Positions 1 through 6,394 of a stretch of DNA of 10,205 bases are shown one piece after another. Location of the stretch: assembly GCA_039796935.1 (NCBI GenBank), contig JBDKIV010000190.1:1-10205 (forward strand), in the 5' to 3' direction. The position numbers were made by a program, and so were the translations under genes. Below the pieces are notes generated by a model. That model worked only from the letters and a program-made list of their open reading frames with translations, was not told the origin of the DNA and did no database searches. The DNA is from VFMC01 sp039796935. Its GTDB lineage: Bacteria > Actinomycetota > Acidimicrobiia > Acidimicrobiales > Ilumatobacteraceae. The first letter of the stretch is position 1. Each line of letters begins with the position of its first letter.

Positions 1-1068
1 CAGTTCGCCGACGACCGAGTCGGTCACCGCTCGGTCGGCTCGCACGATGGCCGCGAGGACGTCGTCACCGGTGATCGGCCCACCTGCCCCGCAGCGTGAC
101 TGGGTTGCCATCTGCACCGCCATCGACAGGGCGACCTTCACACGCTGCGGGTGGTCGGCGTCGATGGTGAGGTGACTGAGCGTCAGCGTCGAACCGTCGA
201 TGGAGACCGCGGGTGGGTCGAGGGGATGCTTGACGTGATGCGATCGCCCCTCCACCACCACCCGCAGCCCGTCGAGCTCGACCTCGACCGGGCAGACCTT
301 CGTGCGGTGCGCGTCGGCGGCGACGAAGCCGTAGCGAAGAGCCGTGCCGATGGGGTCCTTGTCGGCACCGTAGGTGACGAACGCCTCGGTACCACCGACC
401 GGGTGGGCCACCCGAGCGCGCAGGCCGTCGGCCTTGCCACGGAACGGGGCACCCTGCGGATGATGGTTGACCAGGTCGAGCAGTGGCATCAGCACGGGTC
501 GACGCTCGGCGCCGAGACCGGCGATGCCCTCGGGTTGGCCGTCGCTCCGCACGTCGTCGGTGCCCGCCTGCGACGAACGTCCGGCATCGAAGCTGATCGT
601 GCGCGTCGCCAAGAACGCGGTGGCCGCCGAGCGATCGTGCCGTAACGCACGTCGGTGAAGGCGGCCCAGCGTTTCGACGACGGCCGGCTGCCCGGCCAGC
701 GCCACCTCGGGAAGTGCCGTGCGCGCCCACGACATCTTCTTCGTCGCGTTGTAGAGGCCCAGGTGCACGTCGAGCGACTCACGCTGCACGGCGGTCAGCT
801 CGTCGTCGGGTTCTGCCACCACCAGCTCGTCAGCAACCACGTCGATGCCCACACGACCGATGGGCACCAGGATCGCTGCCGGAACGTGCATCAGTCGTTG
901 GCCGTCACGACCGTCGACATGGATCGACATCGAGCCGTCCTGCTCGACCACCCACAGGTCGGGGTGAACCGAGCCACCGTGGCGCACCACGAGGTCGAAC
1001 ATCGCCCCGACCCACTCGCGCACCGACCCGTCGTCGGTGTGGACCCGTTCTCTCCCGCTGCTGCTCAC
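1..1068 (-). CDS. SET-domain protein, probable lysine methyltransferase (C-terminus beyond window)
   Basis: Read from a GTG at 1068-1066, the frame stays open for 356 codons to the left edge, so the 3' end is missing. The GTG overlaps the exporter's TGA (GTGA), which fixes the start and implies translational coupling. The C-terminal half of a plant-type (Rubisco-LSMT-like) SET domain is recognisable: PLLDLVNHHP (about 195-204) matches the D-x-x-NH cofactor-binding motif, GGTEAFVTYG (225-234) matches the G-E-x-x-x-x-YG strand, and RYGFVAAD (245-252) holds the YGF tyrosine that is usually catalytic. An upstream MHVPAAILVP (60-69) resembles the early 'vP' strand. Such enzymes transfer methyl groups from S-adenosylmethionine to lysine side chains. 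In this operon the lasso peptide is a natural candidate substrate, since each predicted core has a single Lys. The family call is motif-based by eye; the substrate is inferred. It could instead be an unrelated SET-like protein of the host. Confidence 0.72.
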   Translation of the reverse strand, partial: MSSSGRERVHTDDGSVREWVGAMFDLVVRHGGSVHPDLWVVEQDGSMSIHVDGRDGQRLMHVPAAILVPIGRVGIDVVADELVVAEPDDELTAVQRESLDVHLGLYNATKKMSWARTALPEVALAGQPAVVETLGRLHRRALRHDRSAATAFLATRTISFDAGRSSQAGTDDVRSDGQPEGIAGLGAERRPVLMPLLDLVNHHPQGAPFRGKADGLRARVAHPVGGTEAFVTYGADKDPIGTALRYGFVAADAHRTKVCPVEVELDGLRVVVEGRSHHVKHPLDPPAVSIDGSTLTLSHLTIDADHPQRVKVALSMAVQMATQSRCGAGGPITGDDVLAAIVRADRAVTDSVVGEL

Positions 1069-2837
1069 ACCTGACGACCCTGCTCGAGCCGGATGACGTG
1101 GTCGGCCACGTCGAGCGTGGAGCGGCGGTGGGCGATCACCAGCACCGCGATGGATGGGGCGAGCGACGCCACGGTGGCCAGCACCTCGGCCTCGGTCTCG
1201 TCGTCGAGCGACGACGTCGCCTCGTCGAGCACCAGCAGCGAGGGCCTCCGCAGCAATGCCCGGGCGATGGCAACACGTTGGCGCTCGCCGCCCGACAGGC
1301 GAATACCACGTTCACCGAGCACCGTGTCGAGCCCGTCGGGCAGGGCGCTCGCGAAGCCGGCCGCTGCACGCCCGAGGGCTTCCCAGCACTCGTCGTCGGT
1401 GACGCCACGGCCAGCCGACCAGACGAGGTTGTCGCGCAGCGTGCCCGGCAACAGCACCGTCTCTTGCGGCACGTAGGCCACGTGCCGACGCCACAGCGGC
1501 AGCTCGGTAGCGCCGAGCGAACGGCCGTGTACGAGCACCTCACCCGACTGCGGTTGGAGCAGGCCGAGCACGATGTCGGCCGTGGTCGACTTGCCCGCCC
1601 CCGAGCGACCGGCGAGCGCGACCACCCCGCCATGCTCGATCCGGAACGAGAGATGCTCCACACCGCCACCCGACGAGTCGTAGCGGAAGGTCACGTCGCG
1701 CAGTTCGAGCAGCGGCACATCCGGGCCGTCCACCCGTCTGCGTGCCGTGTCGAACCCCGGGTCGGGCACTCGGGCTGGTGGTGCATCGGGCATGTACTCG
1801 ACAGCCAACCGTGCGGCCCGGGTGAGTTCGGTGACGTCGCTCACCGCAGGGAGCGCGTTGGCCAAGAGTGTCGCCGTACGGACCACGCTCTGCGCCTGCG
1901 ATGCGAGCCGGGCCAGCAGCAGCACCATCACCACGATCGACGCCGGTTCCACATCGGCCCAGGTCGCCACCAGCACCATCGACGCCGCGGCCACCGCCGT
2001 GGTGACCGAGGTGATGGCCGAGACGGTGCTCATCCGTTCCACGTTGGCCAGCTGCACGTTCCGGGTGCTGGTGAACGCGTCGGCCAGCCGGTCGACCCAC
2101 ACGCCCGAGGCGTCGTGGGCGCGCACCAGTCGCAACGAGTCGAGCGAGTCGACCACCACACCCTCGAGGTGACGACCCCGCTCGCTGAGCCGCCGACCCA
2201 GACGGTGGGCGGGGCGGATGCCGACCCCCTGGACGACCGACAGCACGATGATCGCCGCGAGTGCCAGCAACGCCACACCGGGGGCGACGTAGAGCGCCAC
2301 CACGGTGGTGCTGATGGCCAGCACCAACGCCACCGAGCCGGTGATCAGCAGACTGACCGCGATCCCGGCGCGTCCGGCACCGCCGGTGATCACGTGGATC
2401 ACGTCGCTGCGCCGCATCTGCATCACGAACGACCACTTCGCCGCCAACACCGCCGCGAAGGCGTCGTGGCGGAGCCGGTCGACGAGGTGCTGCTGCAGCC
2501 GGGTCGAGTTGACCGCCGCCGTGCGGGTCACCAGTGCCTGCAGCGCGGTGAGCGCGACGAACCCTGCCAACAGACCCCACAGCGGGGCCGAACCGAGCCC
2601 GAGGGAGCCGACCACCGGCAGGTCGACCGACGGGTCGGTGATGCTCGACACGATCGGCACGAGGAGGAACAACCCCACACCGCCGAGCAGACCGCTCAAC
2701 ACCAGCGCCACCGCCTGCACGATCACCCGACTACGGTCGAGGTACCAGGCAGTACGGACCAGGAGGCGAAGGTCGGCCGCCAGGTGGTTGCGGGAATCTG
2801 TGGCTGCTGGGGCTGCGCCCTGTGGCTGGCTGGTCAT
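1065..2837 (-). CDS. ABC transporter, fused permease and ATPase; lasso peptide exporter
   Basis: This 590-residue half-transporter has the permease-ATPase order of type I exporters and would pump mature lasso peptide out across the membrane (the role of McjD in the microcin J25 system). The membrane domain covers about residues 35-330, with hydrophobic segments near 40-62, 85-102, 160-203 and 275-310. The ATPase domain is complete: Walker A GRSGAGKST (410-418), Q-loop Q458 in VPQE, signature LSGGERQ (514-520), Walker B LLVLDE (534-539) and H-loop H570. The ATG at 2837 overlaps the nucleotidyltransferase stop (ATGA), so I chose this start over a much longer in-frame extension that lies antisense-free but inside the upstream gene. 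It overlaps the SET gene by 4 bp downstream. ABC exporter function is secure; the peptide cargo is inferred from position in the cluster. No C39 peptidase domain is present, which fits a cluster with its own B2 peptidase. Confidence 0.94.
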   Translation of the reverse strand: MTSQPQGAAPAATDSRNHLAADLRLLVRTAWYLDRSRVIVQAVALVLSGLLGGVGLFLLVPIVSSITDPSVDLPVVGSLGLGSAPLWGLLAGFVALTALQALVTRTAAVNSTRLQQHLVDRLRHDAFAAVLAAKWSFVMQMRRSDVIHVITGGAGRAGIAVSLLITGSVALVLAISTTVVALYVAPGVALLALAAIIVLSVVQGVGIRPAHRLGRRLSERGRHLEGVVVDSLDSLRLVRAHDASGVWVDRLADAFTSTRNVQLANVERMSTVSAITSVTTAVAAASMVLVATWADVEPASIVVMVLLLARLASQAQSVVRTATLLANALPAVSDVTELTRAARLAVEYMPDAPPARVPDPGFDTARRRVDGPDVPLLELRDVTFRYDSSGGGVEHLSFRIEHGGVVALAGRSGAGKSTTADIVLGLLQPQSGEVLVHGRSLGATELPLWRRHVAYVPQETVLLPGTLRDNLVWSAGRGVTDDECWEALGRAAAGFASALPDGLDTVLGERGIRLSGGERQRVAIARALLRRPSLLVLDEATSSLDDETEAEVLATVASLAPSIAVLVIAHRRSTLDVADHVIRLEQGRQV

Positions 2838-3946
2838 CGCCGTCTCCACGAGGTGACCCCGAAGCCGACCACCCCGGTCGTCCACCGGAGCGCGTACGAG
2901 ACGGCGCTCACGGGGCCCGGCGACGACCGGAACGTCCACGCCTGATGGCGCGCCGACACCGCAGCCCGCTCGCGGGGGCCGAGGGTGTGCCGCACACCGC
3001 CACCCAGTTCGAGCGACAGGCATCCCTCGAGCGCCGTGTCGGCGAGCCGCCGGCAGCGGCCGCTGAGCGGGACCCAGTCGGCCAGATCGGGCGCTATCGC
3101 CGACGCGACCGCCAGCCCGAGACGCAGATTGCGGGCGCGAGAACTGCGACCTTTCGCCAGTTCGGCGACCGTTGCTCGGCCGCTCAGGTCGGCCAGGCGC
3201 ACGATGTCGACCAGGCTGCGCAGTGTGGGGAACGCCTCCTTGCGGCCGTGTTCCACCATGTGCACGAGCGCATCGGGCGCGCAGAGGGTGCGCACATGCG
3301 GCCCCACCGACGGCACCGCGACGGCCCGGCCCGAGGCCTCGGCGAACCCGAACCCGAGGGCACCCGGGTGGTGGGCGAGCCGCCAGTGGATGTCGACCGT
3401 CGGTCGCGCCGGCCGGTCCCAGGCTCGTTCGTGGAAGGCGTAGCGGTAGAGCCCCCACCGCCAGCCGTCACCCGGCTCGGTCCGTAGCCCCGGGTCGACC
3501 CGGGCCACCCAGCCCAACTCGGCCAACACCGTCTCCGTCTGCTCGACCGAATCGGGTCGTACCCACAGATCGATGTCGCCGGTGCCGCGAGCCGCCGGTT
3601 CGCCGTGCAGGAGGACCGAGAGCGACACCCCCTTCACCACGAGGTGATCCACTCCCGCCTCGTGCAAGGCCGTGCTCACCAGCGCCGCGTCGGCCGTGGC
3701 GATGAGCCCCTCGCCGGTCTGGCGTCGACGCCCGTCGGCGAGGGCGGCGGCCACGCGCTGGGGCAGCCCGAGCAGGTCGGCATGAGCAGCGAACAGTTGG
3801 GTCAACCGGTGCCTGCGGATCTGGCCCAGGACGACGGGCCAGTCGCCGTCATCGAGCGGTGGTGGCGCGACGGCCGCTCGCCCGCCGGACCGCTCGACAT
3901 CCGTCACCAGAACGAGCGCAGCAAGCATCCACGACGAGGCATTCAT
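2834..3946 (-). CDS. Nucleotidyltransferase-family protein (NTP_transf_5-like), lasso tailoring
   Basis: The 370-residue protein matches the PF14907 pattern: a helical N-terminus, then HLVVKGVSLS (101-110), the R-G-T-G-DIDLWV segment with the paired metal-binding aspartates D124 and D126, and a third acidic position in PTVDIHWRL (182-190). A helical C-terminal half includes HMVEHGRKEAFPTLRSLVDI (229-248). Members of this family occur in kinase-containing lasso clusters. For pseudomycoidin, as I recall the literature, the homologue PsmN adds hexoses to the phosphorylated peptide. A similar action on a phosphorylated product is a reasonable inference here because the cluster also has a kinase domain. 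It starts the left operon, diverges from precursor 1 across 165 bp, and overlaps the exporter by 4 bp (ATGA). The ATG at 3946 has only a weak ribosome site; a start at Met7 (3928) is possible. Confidence 0.87.
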   Translation of the reverse strand: MNASSWMLAALVLVTDVERSGGRAAVAPPPLDDGDWPVVLGQIRRHRLTQLFAAHADLLGLPQRVAAALADGRRRQTGEGLIATADAALVSTALHEAGVDHLVVKGVSLSVLLHGEPAARGTGDIDLWVRPDSVEQTETVLAELGWVARVDPGLRTEPGDGWRWGLYRYAFHERAWDRPARPTVDIHWRLAHHPGALGFGFAEASGRAVAVPSVGPHVRTLCAPDALVHMVEHGRKEAFPTLRSLVDIVRLADLSGRATVAELAKGRSSRARNLRLGLAVASAIAPDLADWVPLSGRCRRLADTALEGCLSLELGGGVRHTLGPRERAAVSARHQAWTFRSSPGPVSAVSYALRWTTGVVGFGVTSWRRR

Positions 3947-4111
3947 GCCTGGCAGACGGACCCGCTCACGGCCGATCAGCCTACCTGGGCCGCCCGACCG
4001 CCCGAGCCCTCCGCGACCCGCAACGCGGACATCCGACGAAGTTCGCCTCTCGTCGAGTTAGCATCCCGTGGATCGGCGGCCGGGGCGCCGCGGGACTGAG
4101 GAGCACCAGAC
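3947..4111. promoter_or_regulatory. Divergent promoter region between nucleotidyltransferase and precursor 1
   Basis: This 165-bp gap must hold promoters for both directions. Toward precursor 1, a TANNNT hexamer TAGCAT at 4059-4064 is the best -10 candidate, 53 nt before the start codon; no good -35 is visible. Toward the nucleotidyltransferase, TAGGCT (minus strand, 3983-3978) lies 31 nt before the ATG. A GC-rich 5-bp stem (GCGGC 4076-4080 with GCCGC 4087-4091) sits in the presumed leader just before the ribosome site of precursor 1. The hexamer calls are weak. Confidence 0.4.
4098..4103 (+). promoter_or_regulatory. Strong ribosome binding site of precursor 1
   Basis: GAGGAG lies 8 nt before the ATG at 4112. 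It is the cleanest Shine-Dalgarno sequence in the window and is the main non-homology support that the 49-codon frame is a real gene. Confidence 0.8.
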
Positions 4112-4261
4112 ATGACGAAGCACGAATGGACCAAGCCGACCCTGACCGCACTGACCGCAGCAGCAGGAAGTCAGGGTGGAAGCTTTCAGGGCCCTGAGAG
4201 TACCCCCACGGGGCCTGGCCTCGCTTACGGGCCATCGGGAACGAAGACGCCCCCACTGTGA
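4112..4261 (+). CDS. Lasso precursor peptide 1
   Basis: This 49-residue precursor lies beside its cyclase. The leader MTKHEWTKPTLTAL has the P-x-L-x-x-L pattern read by B1 RRE proteins in lasso systems (P9, L11, L14). After residue 19 the only acidic residue is E29, so any lasso ring must close there: cleavage after Q21 gives an 8-residue ring (G22 to E29), cleavage after G22 a 7-residue ring. Ser20 would occupy the -2 position normally held by Thr. The roughly 28-residue core is long and Gly/Pro-rich, and has one Tyr (Y39, in YGP), one Lys (K45) and several Ser/Thr, ending in TPPL. It does not end in the C-terminal Ser phosphorylated in paeninodin. Third codon positions in the core are clearly less GC-rich than in neighbouring genes. 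Paralogous to precursor 2. It converges with the cyclase across 34 bp with no clear terminator. Confidence 0.9.
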   Translation: MTKHEWTKPTLTALTAAAGSQGGSFQGPESTPTGPGLAYGPSGTKTPPL

Positions 4262-4295
4262 GTCGCGGTACCGGGACGATTCGAGGCCTGATCCG

Positions 4296-6011
4296 CTAGG
4301 ACGTGCCACCACTCGTCACTCGCAGCCTTTCGTTGGTGTGTACTTGCAGGACGCCCGTGTGGGCGGGTTTGCCGGAGCGGCGCAGGGTCTCCAGCAGTGC
4401 GAGTGCCTGGGCGACGCCGGGGTCGTCGGGGTAGGTGATCTCGGGTTCGGGGGTCGATCGCTCGGGGGCGTGTCGCACGGGAGCGTAGAAGTTGGCGGGC
4501 TCGATCTTGCTGACGTTCCAGGCGATCGATGCGGGCACGTGATCGGCGGCCATCACCCGGAACGCAGCGCGGTCCCAGCCCTCCGACAGGAACGCCCGCC
4601 ACGGCAGCGACAGGGCGCATTCCACCACCCGCACGTCGAGCAGCGGAAACCGGTAGTCGATGCCGTGCAGACGACCCACCTGATACCAGCTCGAGGTCCG
4701 GTCCTGCATGTGACCGCCCAGCAGCAGCTCGCGCTGCATCACCTCGAACGACATGACGCCCCCGTAGCGGCGCTGACGATCCACGAAGCAGTCGGCAGCC
4801 AACGGCGAGAACGCCCGCAACCGCCGCTCGGACCGCTTCAACTCGCGCCGGTCCCTCACGGCTTCCACCGGGTGACGCCAGTCCTGCACCGAAGGGGGAA
4901 GTGCCAACAGCGCATACCTCGCATAGCGGCGCAGCGTGTGTGACGACCTGGTCGCCGCAACGGCGACCACCCGCTGACGCGCCTTGCCCTCACGAACCAC
5001 CTCGCGGAACGCTCCGCGGCGCAGGAGGGTCGGGACCACGCGCCGGCCGTTGAAGCTCGACAGTTCGTCACCGCCCCACCCGCTGAACATCACCTGCACA
5101 CCATCGGCCGCTGCGTGAGGCAGCACGAAGCGTTCCTTGCTGAGCGTGTTGAACGGATAGCGGGTCGGGTCGAGGTGCATGAACCAGTCACCCGACTCGT
5201 CGGAGTAGCGCTTCCACATCGGGATGCCCGTCGCCGCCTCGACGTCGTCGAGCAGGGTGCGCTCGTCACCGGGGAAACGGGGCACCTCGCGCTCGTCGGG
5301 GCTCCACGAATAGCCCCGCACCACACGTTCGCCCCGCTGCTGCAACGACGCATGAACTCGTGCGGCGACCGTGGTGCAGTCGAGCCCGCCCGACACGTGG
5401 GCCGCCACGCGTGTGCCCGGCGGTGGCAGCATGTCGGCCACGGCGACACCGATCGCCTCGTCGAGCAGCCGGGCACAGTCGGGTGCCGTCAGCCCGTCGT
5501 CGAGTCGCTCGATCCGGGTGGGGTCCCAGAACCGCTCGGAGCGGATGGCGCCACCGGCGTCGACGAACCAGGCGTGCGCCCACGGCACGGCCCGCACCTC
5601 GGCCAGGCGCGTCAGTTCACGACCGAGGGGCGAGGTGAGCCGAGGTGACGCCGACAGGAGGATGCCCAACGGATCGGGCCGGTCGTCGACGTCGTCGCGG
5701 TCGGCCAGGGCGGCCAACCACGAACCCGCCACCAACCGGCCGGACACCGTGGTGGCGACGAACAGCGGGTGTACCCCCACCGGATCGCTCAGCAGCACGT
5801 GTGACTGCGAGGCCGGATCCCACAGCGCCACCGCCCAGGGGCCAGGCACACGCGACAGGTCGTACAGCGACCCGCCCGACTCCCACACGGCAGCGACCCG
5901 GTCGGCATGCATCGACCCGGGCGACACCCAGCGAATGTGACGCCGCTGCCGGTCGTCGTCGGCCGGCAGACGCAGCTCGAACGTGTCGTCCTCGGTGGGC
6001 TGACGGAACAT
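4296..6011 (-). CDS. Lasso peptide cyclase (asparagine synthetase-like, protein C)
   Basis: This 571-residue ATP-dependent macrolactam synthetase activates the ring Glu side chain as an acyl-adenylate and joins it to the freed N-terminal amine of the core. An N-terminal glutaminase-like domain (about 1-165) lacks the catalytic N-terminal Cys (it begins MFRQ), as expected for lasso cyclases rather than true asparagine synthetases. The synthetase domain has the PP-loop SGGLDCTT (207-214) and the SGWGGDELSSFNGR segment (310-323), then a long C-terminal helical part with YRFPLLDVRVVE typical of the family. It is encoded alone on the minus strand between the two precursors, separate from the B1/B2 pair. 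A TAGTGT hexamer ends 6 nt before its ATG, suggesting a leaderless transcript. The start at 6011 fits that promoter and the expected N-terminus. Confidence 0.95.
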   Translation of the reverse strand: MFRQPTEDDTFELRLPADDDRQRRHIRWVSPGSMHADRVAAVWESGGSLYDLSRVPGPWAVALWDPASQSHVLLSDPVGVHPLFVATTVSGRLVAGSWLAALADRDDVDDRPDPLGILLSASPRLTSPLGRELTRLAEVRAVPWAHAWFVDAGGAIRSERFWDPTRIERLDDGLTAPDCARLLDEAIGVAVADMLPPPGTRVAAHVSGGLDCTTVAARVHASLQQRGERVVRGYSWSPDEREVPRFPGDERTLLDDVEAATGIPMWKRYSDESGDWFMHLDPTRYPFNTLSKERFVLPHAAADGVQVMFSGWGGDELSSFNGRRVVPTLLRRGAFREVVREGKARQRVVAVAATRSSHTLRRYARYALLALPPSVQDWRHPVEAVRDRRELKRSERRLRAFSPLAADCFVDRQRRYGGVMSFEVMQRELLLGGHMQDRTSSWYQVGRLHGIDYRFPLLDVRVVECALSLPWRAFLSEGWDRAAFRVMAADHVPASIAWNVSKIEPANFYAPVRHAPERSTPEPEITYPDDPGVAQALALLETLRRSGKPAHTGVLQVHTNERLRVTSGGTS

Positions 6012-6017
6012 GGCCTC

Positions 6018-6023
6018 ACACTA
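6018..6023 (-). promoter_or_regulatory. Candidate -10 hexamer of a leaderless cyclase transcript
   Basis: TAGTGT fits the TANNNT consensus, and the six bases GAGGCC then lead directly into the ATG. No -35 of the TTGACA type is evident 17-18 bp upstream, which is common in leaderless actinobacterial promoters. Confidence 0.4.
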
Positions 6024-6185
6024 CGGGCAGTGGCCCGCGGGCCCGCGCTGCAGGAAACCACCGTGCGGCCGATCGCTTCGTTCGCTGAACGGCTCGCACG
6101 ATGACGATGACCCATCGGCCTCGGACGCACGACGACCGCATCGACCCCGAGTAGCGGTACCACCGCCACCCCATTTCCATGAACC

Positions 6186-6191
6186 AGGGAG
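6186..6191 (+). promoter_or_regulatory. Ribosome binding site that decides the precursor 2 start
   Basis: AGGGAG ends 2 nt before an ATG at 6194 but 8 nt before an in-frame GTG at 6200. Only the GTG has normal Shine-Dalgarno spacing. The earlier in-frame ATG at 6179 has no visible site. Confidence 0.55.
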
Positions 6192-6199
6192 CGATGGAC

Positions 6200-6343
6200 G
6201 TGCCCGACACCGAGTGGACCAAACCGACGCTGATCGAACTCGTCACCGCCCGCCAGAGCCAGGTGGGCAACACCGTTGGCCCGGTCGAGAGTCAGTTCGG
6301 ACCATCACCGAAGCAATACGACCCGTCGTTCGTCGCGGGCTGA
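6200..6343 (+). CDS. Lasso precursor peptide 2
   Basis: This 47-residue precursor is read from GTG 6200 (in-frame ATGs at 6194 and 6179 would give 49 or 54 residues). The GTG is chosen for its ribosome-site spacing and because it places EWTKPTL at residues 5-11, exactly as in precursor 1. Shared landmarks follow in register: L14, A17, S20-Q21, G23 and G27-P28; the ring Glu shifts by one, to E30. Cleavage after Q21 gives V22 and a 9-residue ring; cleavage after V22 gives G23 and an 8-residue ring. The tail has one Tyr (Y40, in YDP), one Lys (K38) and a hydrophobic end SFVAG. D41 is too far away to close a normal ring. It diverges from the cyclase and is followed 51 bp later by the pseudo-kinase gene. 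The cluster context makes lasso identity firm; the exact start and cleavage site are not. Confidence 0.9.
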   Translation: MPDTEWTKPTLIELVTARQSQVGNTVGPVESQFGPSPKQYDPSFVAG

Positions 6344-6366
6344 CCCGCCAGCTCCAACCATCTGGC

Positions 6367-6387
6367 ACCGAGCCAGCTCGGTACACT
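6367..6387 (+). promoter_or_regulatory. Small inverted repeat merging into a candidate -10 (TACACT)
   Basis: ACCGAG (6367-6372) and CTCGGT (6377-6382) form a 6-bp stem with a CCAG loop between precursor 2 and the next gene. The last stem base is the first T of TACACT (6382-6387), a TANNNT hexamer that ends 7 nt before the ATG at 6395. It could be a weak terminator for precursor 2, an operator over the promoter of the right arm, or chance. The spacing again fits a leaderless transcript. Confidence 0.35.
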
Positions 6388-6394
6388 CCGGCGG

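Larger units (their letters stand above)
6012..6199. promoter_or_regulatory. Divergent promoter region between cyclase and precursor 2
   Basis: This 188-bp gap separates the oppositely transcribed cyclase and precursor 2. On the minus strand TAGTGT (6023-6018) is followed by 6 nt and then the cyclase ATG, the geometry of a leaderless actinobacterial promoter. Just upstream of it is a perfect 12-bp palindrome GGCCCGCGGGCC (6032-6043), overlapped by a second, GCGGGCCCGC (6037-6046); these could be an operator or simply GC-rich sequence. Toward precursor 2, a CGACGA motif (6130-6135) and GAGTAGC (6149-6155) loosely resemble CGACGA (4034-4039) and GAGTTAGC in front of precursor 1. Confidence 0.4.

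Noticed and set aside
714..2945. 743-codon plus-strand open frame
   Set aside because: It runs antisense through the SET gene and exporter, whose motifs are unmistakable. Its product is low-complexity Arg/His/Gln-rich, typical of a shadow frame in GC-rich DNA.
2838..3458. 207-codon N-terminal extension of the exporter frame
   Set aside because: It lies within the nucleotidyltransferase gene in another frame and reads Arg/Pro-rich. The ATGA overlap at 2837 gives a natural exporter start.
4262..4295. Terminator between precursor 1 and the cyclase
   Set aside because: Only an 8-bp palindrome CGGTACCG (4266-4273) is present; it has no loop and no T-tract, so I do not call a terminator.
4176..4943. 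255-codon plus-strand open frame starting inside precursor 1
   Set aside because: It is out of frame with the precursor and antisense to the cyclase, with no family pattern or ribosome site.
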